From Tragulus kanchil (lineage: Eukaryota > Chordata > Mammalia > Artiodactyla > Tragulidae): a DNA stretch of 64,000 nt. Below are positions 55,831-64,000 of the stretch, piece by piece. A program made the translations under genes and the position numbers. The DNA is taken from positions 115,049,979-115,113,978 of the forward strand of contig JAIOJX010000032.1 of NCBI GenBank assembly GCA_022376925.1, written 5' to 3'. How positions within the stretch are numbered: the stretch's first letter is position 1; every line of letters begins with the position of its first letter. The notes under the pieces were generated by a model that was not told where the DNA came from, searched no databases, and saw only the letters and a list, made by a program, of their open reading frames with translations.

Positions 55831-56575
55831 TCAGGATTTCAAGGAGTACTCTGAATGGTACCTTCCTTGTGTAGATCCTGTTTATCAGCTTTTTCACTAG
55901 AAAACATTGATTTAGAAGCAGGTGTTTTTCAGCTGCTGTATTACTTCCTTGACATAATACTGAAAATCATTAAGTCATTTTTCTTATTTCAGAGTGCCAG
56001 GTCCTACTAAGCTTTTGGGGTGGGGTACATTAGCATGAAATTCCATGAATGTGTGATATTTTCTCCATTCTACAAGTGAGACATCTGAGGCTCAGAAAGA
56101 AGTTAATTTATCTGAAGTCTCTTGGCTAAGTAATGGAGCTGGGATTGAGTGAAGTTCTACCTGACTATAATCCCATTTACTCAACTCTAAGCTCCTTGAT
56201 CCTGGCTATTTTGTTCATTGTTGCATCTCCAGTAGCTGGCATGCAATTAATATTTGTTGAGTGAATGGTTAAATAGATGAATGAGTGAAAACTGCTTCCC
56301 AACACTTGAGCTTCCAGCCTTAGATTGTTAGCCACAAAGACATTTGCCTCTTTCAAGGTTGTTTTGGCCAACTATTTGATGAATCTTTTTAGTGTTGCTA
56401 GTGATAGGGCAGAGAAGGATTTACAAAATACTTTAGGAGATTTCTAGCTAATCTTTCTTTAATCTTCTCCATGACTGTGAAACAAGTGTGGCATTTGAAT
56501 TTATAGAGCTCCTTGTGAGTTTAGCTAAACCTGTTTCTAACAGAAGTTTTGACAAGTTTGTTATTAACTTGATAA
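55831..56575. other. Intronic DNA in duplication 20
   Basis: Contains an ancient-repeat stretch about 56040-56290 ('ctacaagtgagacatctgag', 'ttaatatttgttgagtgaat'). No gene. Copy at 56906-57655. Confidence 0.5.
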
Positions 56576-57655
56576 GTGATTCATGTTGATGTTTGGCAGA
56601 AAACAAAATTCTGTAAAGCAATTATCCTTCAGTTCAAAAAGTAAATTAATTAGAGGGGTAAAAGACAAAACAAACAAAAAAGTAAAGAAAACAAACTTTC
56701 CTGATGCATTGGGTCAGAGATGCGAGAAAATGAAATAACTCAAAGATAACTGAAGTTTGGGGCCTGAACATCTGAAGGACAGAGTTTCTGTTAACGGAGA
56801 TGGGGAAAGCTTCAGGGGGTACAAGATGGAAGATAATCAAGAAGCCAGTTTTGAGTAGATTGAGATATTTATTGGACATCTAAGTGGAGATAACTTCATA
56901 AAGCATCAGGATTTCAAGGAGTACTCTGAATGGTACCTTCCTTGTGTAGATCCTGTTTATCAGCTTTTTCACTAGAAAACATTGATTTAGAAGCAGGTGT
57001 TTTTCAGCTGCTGTATTACTTCCTTGACATAATACTGAAAATCATTAAGTCATTTTTCTTATTTCAGAGTGCCAGGTCCTACTAAGCTTTTGGGGTGGGG
57101 TACATTAGCATGAAATTCCATGAATGTGTGATATTTTCTCCATTCTACAAGTGAGACATCTGAGGCTCAGAAAGAAGTTAATTTATCTGAAGTCTCTTGG
57201 CTAAGTAATGGAGCTGGGATTGAGTGAAGTTCTACCTGACTATAATCCCATTTACTCAACTCTAAGCTCCTTGATCCTGGCTATTTTGTTCATTGTTGCA
57301 TCTCCAGTAGCTGGCATGCAATTAATATTTGTTGAGTGAATGGTTAAATAGATGAATGAGTGAAAACTGCTTCCCAACACTTGAGCTTCCAGCCTTAGAT
57401 TGTTAGCCACAAAGACATTTGCCTCTTTCAAGGTTGTTTTGGCCAACTATTTGATGAATCTTTTTAGTGTTGCTAGTGATAGGGCAGAGAAGGATTTACA
57501 AAATACTTTAGGAGATTTCTAGCTAATCTTTCTTTAATCTTCTCCATGACTGTGAAACAAGTGTGGCATTTGAATTTATAGAGCTCCTTGTGAGTTTAGC
57601 TAAACCTGTTTCTAACAGAAGTTTTGACAAGTTTGTTATTAACTTGATAAGTGAT

Positions 57656-58086
57656 ATCATTCATAGAAGTTGAGTCTGTGTTGGAGAATGGTCTCCCACT
57701 GTACCTCTCACACATTCCTACTACCTGAATTCCTACTACCTGAGAGTGTTTAAGCATTCCTACACCTGAGACCTAATCACTGTCTGTTCTCGTCTGTGTT
57801 TACTTGCTCTTTATGTTGGTCTTCTCTTGTTATCATGGTTACTGGTCACCATTGCTTGCTTATATAGTAAATTATTAGATCAGTGATTTCCAAAGTGAAT
57901 CATAAGCTTTTCTTTCCTCAACATTCTCATTTTAGTGCATTTCACCTTCTAATAGTAATTGCTCATCTTTATCCTATTCAACAAATCATTATTAAGCAGA
58001 GACTTTATGTCAAAGACCAGTTTAGGTGAACTTCAGAACGGAGAAGTTGTTCTGTGAAGGTGGCAAAACAATTGTCTACAGCCTTC
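57656..58086. other. Intronic DNA in duplication 21
   Basis: No recognised gene or repeat. Copy at about 58840-59270. Confidence 0.5.
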
Positions 58087-58410
58087 ATACATCTTTTTTT
58101 TTTTTAATCTTTTTTGGCGGGGGGCGGGTTAGGGAGGGAGGGGGGTGGGTGGGCCACTTCTATTGGTCTTTCATTTATCTGTTTTCATCCATCTTTGTTC
58201 TTTGGCTCATGTGGGCCTCCCATCGCATTGGCCTCTATTGTCACAGAGCACCGGCTCTGGGCACAAGCGCTCCAGAGCTCTGACTCGGTAATTGGACACA
58301 TCGGACCAGCCGCTCCACGGCAGGTGGGATCTTCCCAGGCCAGGGATCAAACCGGCGCCCCTTGCACTGCAAGGCGGTGTCCTTACCCACTGGACCACCA
58401 GGGAAGCCCC
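58087..58410 (-). repeat. GGACACC tRNA-Glu SINE (copy 1)
   Basis: Full-length. Perfect 14-bp TSD 'tgtctacagccttc' at 58073-58086 and 58411-58424. Confidence 0.94.
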
Positions 58411-59270
58411 TGTCTACAGCCTTCTGTAGTAATTGACACAAGTAGCTGCTTAATAAGTGTTTGTTAAATGAATTAATGACTTCTAAAAGTATTAGTATAG
58501 TGCTTAGCTTTTTTACAAATAATAGTGCTCTTTCCTTTCCGCCATCCCTTCCTCTGTGACCTCTCTCATTTTCTACATGTTATCAGTTTTTCTTCATTTT
58601 TCCTTTCTATCTTGAATCCCAAGAATTAAAACCCTTTTCCTCTGTGACATCTTCTTTTAGTGTTGCTAGTGATAGGGCAGAGAAGGATTTACAAAATACT
58701 TTAGAAATTTCTGTTCTTTAATCTTCTCCATGACTGTGAAACAAGTGTGGCATTTGAATTTATAGAGCTCCTTGTGAGTTTAGCTAAACCTGTTTCTAAC
58801 AGAAGTTTTGACAAGTTTGTTATTAACTTGATAAGTGATATCATTCATAGAAGTTGAGTCTGTGTTGGAGAATGGTCTCCCACTGTACCTCTCACACATT
58901 CCTACTACCTGAATTCCTACTACCTGAGAGTGTTTAAGCATTCCTACACCTGAGACCTAATCACTGTCTGTTCTCGTCTGTGTTTACTTGCTCTTTATGT
59001 TGGTCTTCTCTTGTTATCATGGTTACTGGTCACCATTGCTTGCTTATATAGTAAATTATTAGATCAGTGATTTCCAAAGTGAATCATAAGCTTTTCTTTC
59101 CTCAACATTCTCATTTTAGTGCATTTCACCTTCTAATAGTAATTGCTCATCTTTATCCTATTCAACAAATCATTATTAAGCAGAGACTTTATGTCAAAGA
59201 CCAGTTTAGGTGAACTTCAGAACGGAGAAGTTGTTCTGTGAAGGTGGCAAAACAATTGTCTACAGCCTTC

Positions 59271-59571
59271 ATACATCTTTTTTTTTTTTAATCTTTTTTG
59301 GCGGGGGGCGGGTTCCACTTCTATTGGTCTTTCATTTATCTGTTTTCATCCATCTTTGTTCTTTGGCTCATGTGGGCCTCCCATCGCATTGGCCTCTATT
59401 GTCACAGAGCACCGGCTCTGGGCACAAGCGCTCCAGAGCTCTGACTCGGTAATTGGACACATCGGACCAGCCGCTCCACGGCAGGTGGGATCTTCCCAGG
59501 CCAGGGATCAAACCGGCGCCCCTTGCACTGCAAGGCGGTGTCCTTACCCACTGGACCACCAGGGAAGCCCC
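59271..59571 (-). repeat. GGACACC tRNA-Glu SINE (copy 2, 23-bp deletion)
   Basis: Duplicate of 58087-58410 missing the G-rich stretch after 'ggcggggggcgggtt'. Same TSD. Confidence 0.92.
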
Positions 59572-59800
59572 TGTCTACAGCCTTCTGTAGTAATTGACAC
59601 AAGTAGCTGCTTAATAAGTGTTTGTTAAATGAATTAATGACTTCTAAAAGTATTAGTATAGTGCTTAGCTTTTTTACAAATAATAGTGCTCTTTCCTTTC
59701 CGCCATCCCTTCCTCTGTGACCTCTCTCATTTTCTACATGTTATCAGTCATCATGTCTTGACTATTTTGCCTCCTTTCTATCTTGAATCCATTCAAGAAT

Positions 59801-59984
59801 TAAATGGAACTCCTAGGTGAGTTCCTTCTGCTATCATTATCTCTTGCCACAATCTTCTAGTCTCCCTGTCAGTCTTATTCCTTGCCTTACATCCAGATTG
59901 TCCATATTGCCATACAGAAGTCCCGTTAAATGCAAATCTTTTTTTTAACCATCTGAGCAGTTTTTAAATGTATGATTCAATGTG
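59801..59984. other. Unique DNA
   Basis: Includes 'ctaggtgagttccttctgct'; nothing recognised. Confidence 0.45.
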
Positions 59985-60198
59985 TGAAGCCACTTCAGTC
60001 ACGTCTAGTTTTTTGTGAACCTATGAACTGTAGCCTGCCAGGCTCCTCTGTCCTTGGGATTCTCCAGGCAAGAATACTGGAGTGGGTTGCCATTTCCTTT
60101 TCCAGGGGATCTTCCCGACCCAGGGATCAAACCAGTGTCTCTTAAGTCTCCTATATTGGCAGGCAGGTTCTTTATCACTAGCGGCACCTGGGAAGCCT
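59985..60198 (-). repeat. Bov-tA-type SINE
   Basis: 'cacttcagtcacgtctag', 'tgtagcctgccaggctcctc', 'caagaatactggagtgggtt', 'cgacccagggatcaaacc', 'cacctgggaagcc'. The 60-codon minus frames here are SINE translations. Confidence 0.91.
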
Positions 60199-60214
60199 GT
60201 ACAATTCAAGAGTA

Positions 60215-61010
60215 AGTATTAAATATGTTTGTATTGTTGTACAGCAGGTTTCTGAATCATTTTCATCTTTCAAGATTGAAATTCTATAATGTTAAACAAC
60301 TCTCCATTTCCCTCTTTCTCCAGTCCCTGGTAACCACTATTGTATTTTTCTATTTCTATAATTTTGACTACTCTAGATACCTCAGAAAAGTGGAATCACA
60401 GAGTAGTTGTCTTTTTGTGATTAGCTCATTTTCTTAGCTTAATGTCATAAAGGTTCACCCACGTTGTTAACATGTGGCATTATTTCCGTCCTTTTTAAGC
60501 CTGAATAATATTCCCTTGCCAGTGTATACAGACTGTATATTATTTAGCTATTCATCCAGGTGGACGTTTGGGTTGCTTCCACCTCTTAACCATTGTGAAT
60601 AATACTGCTTTGAACATAGGTGTGCATAGGTCTCTTTGAGACCCCATGTACAATTTTTTTTGGTATACTGAGAAGTGGAATTGCTGACTGATATAATAGT
60701 CCCATTTTTAATTTTTTAAGGAAGCACCATATTGTTTTCCATAGTTACTATACCATCTTACAATCTTACAAGGGTTCTAATTTTGGTACATCCTTGTCAA
60801 CACTGTTTTCTTTCTCTTTTTTTGAGTAGTTGCATTCTAATGAGTGTGAAGTGGTGTCTCACTGTGGTTTTGATTTGCATTTCTCCATTTCTCATTTGTT
60901 GCAGAGACAATGAGACAATCCTTTTCCCTTTGATACATATGAAGGTTATTTCTGGGCTTTCTATTCTATTCCATTAGTCTGTATGCTTCTCTTTATGCCA
61001 ACACCACAAT
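60215..61010 (-). mobile_element. L1 LINE 3' region, reverse
   Basis: Complement of an L1 3' part: 'tccagtccctggtaaccact', 'agaaaagtggaatcacagag', 'cctgaataatattcccttgc', 'ttgggttgcttccacctctt', 'ggtgtctcactgtggttttg'. Old, without intact frames. Its last about 170 bp recur at 61940 on. Confidence 0.85.
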
Positions 61011-61328
61011 GTTTGATATGAAGCCAATTTTGTTTTTTCCTATGTAAACCCTTTTGTGGTTTCTCATTGCCCTCAGAGTAAAGTCAAAATACCTAATCCT
61101 GGCCCTCATCATCTCCGTGGTTCACTGCTTGTTCTTCTCTGACCTTTTGGTTCTTGTCTAATTGTGTACCGCAGCTGTACTAAACCTCTTTCTCTTTCAG
61201 TTCCACACATGGGATGTGACCCTTTCTGAAACCTTTGGGTCTCTACACCAGCTCTCCCTCTGTCTGGAACACAATCTTTCTTCCACTGGCCTGGCCAAAT
61301 CCTATCTAATCTTCAAGACTCAGTTTAG

Positions 61329-61521
61329 GGACTTCCCTGGTGGTCTAGTGGCTAAGACTGTGCTCTCAATGCAGGGGACCTGGGTTCAATCCCTGGTCAG
61401 GGAACTAGATCCCACATACTGCAACTAAGACCTGGATCAGCCAAGTACATAAAAATAAGCATTTAAAAAAACATTAATAAATTTTTAAAAAAAGTGCTTT
61501 CTCTTAAAAAGAAAAAAAAAA
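61329..61521 (+). repeat. CHR-1-type SINE (copy 1)
   Basis: 'ggacttccctggtggtctag', 'gggttcaatccctggtcagg', long A-rich tail. TSD 'aagactcagtttag' (ends at 61328) and 'aagactcagcttag' (61522-61535). Confidence 0.92.
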
Positions 61522-61535
61522 AAGACTCAGCTTAG

Positions 61536-61931
61536 ATACTACTTTCTATGGGAAGCCTTTGCTAATCTCCCAAGATTAGTTAGATACTCCCCCTATTTGT
61601 TGCCATAAGACAATGGTACTTATCACTGACTTTAATTTACTCTTTGCTTTTGTATGTAGATTATAAATTGCTTGAGGGCAGAGACTGTTTTGTTTGCATT
61701 GGCATCCTTGGTACCTGACAGTGATAGCTGCTTATCCTATTTGTTGACTGAATGAATAAATAATCAGTGGCATTTTTTTGTCTCAAAAGCCTTCAGTGGT
61801 TTCCTCATTGATTACAGTGTAGTTTTGTAATTAGTGGCTTATCAGAATTGTTCAGGATCTTTCTTAGAAAGTACAGATTCCAGGACCTCACACAAGGCCT
61901 ATTGTGTTAAAGTCTTGGGTGAATGAGACCC
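61536..61931. other. Unique DNA in duplication 22
   Basis: Contains 'gcttgagggcagagactgtt' (about 61672), an old mammalian repeat word. No gene. Copy at 62642-63037. Confidence 0.45.
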
Positions 61932-62434
61932 TGAGTAGTTGCTCAATGAGTGTGAAGTGGTGTCTCACTGTGGTTTTGATTTGCATTTCTCCATTTCTCA
62001 TTTGTTGCAGAGACAATGAGACAATCCTTTTCCCTTTGATACATATGAAGGTTATTTCTGGGCTTTCTATTCTATTCCATTAGTCTGTATGCTTCTCTTT
62101 ATGCCAACACCACAATGTTTGATATGAAGCCAATTTTGTTTTTTCCTATGTAAACCCTTTTGTGGTTTCTCATTGCCCTCAGAGTAAAGTCAAAATACCT
62201 AATCCTGGCCCTCATCATCTCCGTGGTTCACTGCTTGTTCTTCTCTGACCTTTTGGTTCTTGTCTAATTGTGTACCGCAGCTGTACTAAACCTCTTTCTC
62301 TTTCAGTTCCACACATGGGATGTGACCCTTTCTGAAACCTTTGGGTCTCTACACCAGCTCTCCCTCTGTCTGGAACACAATCTTTCTTCCACTGGCCTGG
62401 CCAAATCCTATCTAATCTTCAAGACTCAGTTTAG

Positions 62435-62627
62435 GGACTTCCCTGGTGGTCTAGTGGCTAAGACTGTGCTCTCAATGCAGGGGACCTGGGTTCAATCCCT
62501 GGTCAGGGAACTAGATCCCACATACTGCAACTAAGACCTGGATCAGCCAAGTACATAAAAATAAGCATTTAAAAAAACATTAATAAATTTTTAAAAAAAG
62601 TGCTTTCTCTTAAAAAGAAAAAAAAAA
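62435..62627 (+). repeat. CHR-1-type SINE (copy 2)
   Basis: Duplicate of 61329-61521. Confidence 0.9.
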
Positions 62628-63037
62628 AAGACTCAGCTTAGATACTACTTTCTATGGGAAGCCTTTGCTAATCTCCCAAGATTAGTTAGATACTCCCCCT
62701 ATTTGTTGCCATAAGACAATGGTACTTATCACTGACTTTAATTTACTCTTTGCTTTTGTATGTAGATTATAAATTGCTTGAGGGCAGAGACTGTTTTGTT
62801 TGCATTGGCATCCTTGGTACCTGACAGTGATAGCTGCTTATCCTATTTGTTGACTGAATGAATAAATAATCAGTGGCATTTTTTTGTCTCAAAAGCCTTC
62901 AGTGGTTTCCTCATTGATTACAGTGTAGTTTTGTAATTAGTGGCTTATCAGAATTGTTCAGGATCTTTCTTAGAAAGTACAGATTCCAGGACCTCACACA
63001 AGGCCTATTGTGTTAAAGTCTTGGGTGAATGAGACCC

Positions 63038-63245
63038 AGAAATCTGTAGTTATAAATAAAGTAATAAAGCACCATAGGTTATCTAGTACACAGCTGGGGT
63101 TAAAACATGGAACTCAGAGTAAACCCTTGGCCTGATATCTGGTCTTCTGTGCTGTAGCATCATCCTACCTTTTTTTCTTTTATTTTTCCTCCTCTTTAAC
63201 AAGTACTCTATAATTCAGGCAAACTGGGTTTTATGTGTTTACTAA
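63038..63245. other. Unique DNA
   Basis: Nothing recognised. Confidence 0.5.
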
Positions 63246-63256
63246 ACACAGTGTAT

Positions 63257-63390
63257 TGGGACTTCCCTGGTGGTCTAGTGGTTAGGACTCTGAGCTTTCA
63301 CTGCAGCGGGCATGGTTTTGATTCCTGGTCAGGGAACTAAGATCCCACATGTTGTGTGGTGCGGCCAAAATAAATAAATAAAATAAACAT
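63257..63390 (+). repeat. CHR-1-type SINE
   Basis: 'gggacttccctggtggtcta', 'ggtcagggaactaagatccc', (AAAT)n tail. Perfect 11-bp TSD 'acacagtgtat' at 63246-63256 and 63391-63401. Confidence 0.94.
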
Positions 63391-63401
63391 ACACAGTGTA
63401 T

Positions 63402-63843
63402 ATTTTCCTGCCTCCTTATTCGTATTATTTCTTTAGCCCAGAATATAGTCTTTCCCTTTATCCTATAGAAATCTTCCCTCCCTTCAAGACTTGGCTCAAA
63501 GTTCACTTATTTCTCCACAAAATCTTTCCTGCTTGTTACTCTGCCACTGCTACACCTCCCTACCTCTTCCTTATATAAACAAAATATTTCCCTCCATTGA
63601 CCATCTTCTCTTTAAGTTTTTTGCTACCTCTCTTATTATGCATTTTGCCATGTATTAAAGTTATTTTTGCTTTTGTTTCCTTGCAGAAGTATAAGCTTCT
63701 AGAGTAGAGGAGGAACCCAGGCTTCAGGGTCAAAAGACTTGGGTGCAAATTCAGGCTCCACCATTATCAGTCAAATAGCCATAGGTAGGTTATTTAAATT
63801 TTCTGGGCTTGGTTTCCTCATTCATAAGAAAAAGATGACAAGG
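63402..63843. other. Unique DNA with MIR-like end
   Basis: 'cttgggtgcaaattcaggct' to 'ggtttcctcattcataag' (63738-63830) is MIR-like. No gene. Confidence 0.5.
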
Positions 63844-63987
63844 GGGACTTCCCTGGTGGTCCAGTGGTTAAGACTCTGCACTTCCACTGCAGGAGGTGTG
63901 AGTGGGGGAATTCCCACATGGGGGGACAAAGATCCCACATGCCATGTGGCGTGGTCAAACGATGATAACATTTTATTTTAAAAAAAG
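63844..63987 (+). repeat. CHR-1-type SINE
   Basis: 'ggacttccctggtggtccag', 'gactctgcacttccactgca', a rearranged box B region, 'cacatgccatgtggcgtgg', A-rich tail. Confidence 0.88.
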
Positions 63988-64000
63988 AAAAGGGGTCTTC

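Larger units (their letters stand above)
55501..57655. repeat. Tandem duplication 20 (unit 1075 bp)
   Basis: Positions 55501-56575 recur at 56576-57655, seamless, joined at the word 'gtgat'. No internal difference found by eye over 1 kb. Confidence 0.95.
57461..59800. repeat. Tandem duplication 21 (offset 1193, then 1184, then 1161 bp)
   Basis: Positions 57461-58628 recur at 58655-59800. The offset drops by 9 in the first 60 bp of copy 2 and by 23 inside a SINE. The last about 70 bp of copy 1 (58587-58654) are a corrupted version of 59748-59800. Positions 57461-57655 are also part of duplication 20. Confidence 0.93.
60832..63037. repeat. Tandem duplication 22 (unit 1106 bp)
   Basis: About 60832-61931 recurs at about 61932-63037. 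Joint at 'gagtagttgc', a word present near 60826 and 61933. Copies otherwise identical by eye. Confidence 0.94.

Overview
This window is nuclear DNA of a ruminant (Cetartiodactyla). It has the 3' end of a BovB LINE, many Bov-tA-type SINEs, CHR-1/CHR-2-type tRNA-Glu SINEs, artiodactyl-type L1 3' ends and old MIRs. A very common, little-diverged tRNA-Glu-headed SINE of about 270-335 bp (called the 'GGACACC SINE' here, after its conserved 'gtaaggacaccgcc' head) is the youngest family: it sits inside Bov-tA and often has 10-16 bp target-site duplications (TSDs). I do not recognise its 3' body from cattle, sheep or goat. A ruminant outside the best-studied bovids, perhaps a tragulid, is therefore an inference and not a demonstration.

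Gene content is almost nil. The one coding segment I can defend is a 49-bp exon at 46944-46992 on the + strand, with clean splice sites. It encodes FMGVCVHQGQLHALTE, a kinase-domain segment of the TESK family. The long empty flanks favour TESK2, a large-intron gene, over the compact TESK1. If so, the window is intron, one exon, intron. A weaker exon-like, GC-richer segment lies at about 24210-24502 (copy at about 23035-23330). The remaining open frames are mostly translations of SINEs.

The dominant large-scale structure is a comb of 22 direct tandem duplications. Twenty have units of 1.06-1.20 kb regardless of content. Two (531 and 691 bp) have both breakpoints inside SINEs and carry a chimeric SINE in the middle. 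About 23-24 kb of the 64 kb is second-copy sequence, so the non-redundant locus is about 40 kb. The narrow unit-size distribution, near-identity of copies and garbled bases at copy ends point to unmerged overlapping contig ends rather than biology; the two SINE-SINE cases could be real unequal crossovers.

Layout. 1-3.3 kb: SINEs and duplication 1. 3.3-6 kb: a MIR split by two SINEs, duplication 2. 6.4-7.1 kb: two SINEs stacked at one target. 7.2-11.4 kb: duplications 3 and 4 with a BovB 3' end. 11.6-13.8 kb: duplication 5. 14.4-16.8 and 17.0-19.4 kb: duplications 6 and 7 with SINEs. 19.6-20.1 kb: SINE nested in Bov-tA. 20.4-24.5 kb: duplications 8 and 9. 25.3-26.6 kb: chimeric-SINE duplication. 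28.3-32.4 kb: duplications 10 and 11 over a MIR. 32.5-33.2 kb: L1 3' end. 33-37 kb: duplications 12 and 13 and a two-SINE stack. 37.4-40.3 kb: duplication 14 and an L1 3' end. 40.4-44.8 kb: duplications 15 and 16. 45.8-46.7 kb: three SINEs stacked at one target. 46.9 kb: exon. 46.7-58.1 kb: no SINE recognised; duplications 17-19. 58-64 kb: duplications 20 and 21, L1, Bov-tA and CHR-1 SINEs.
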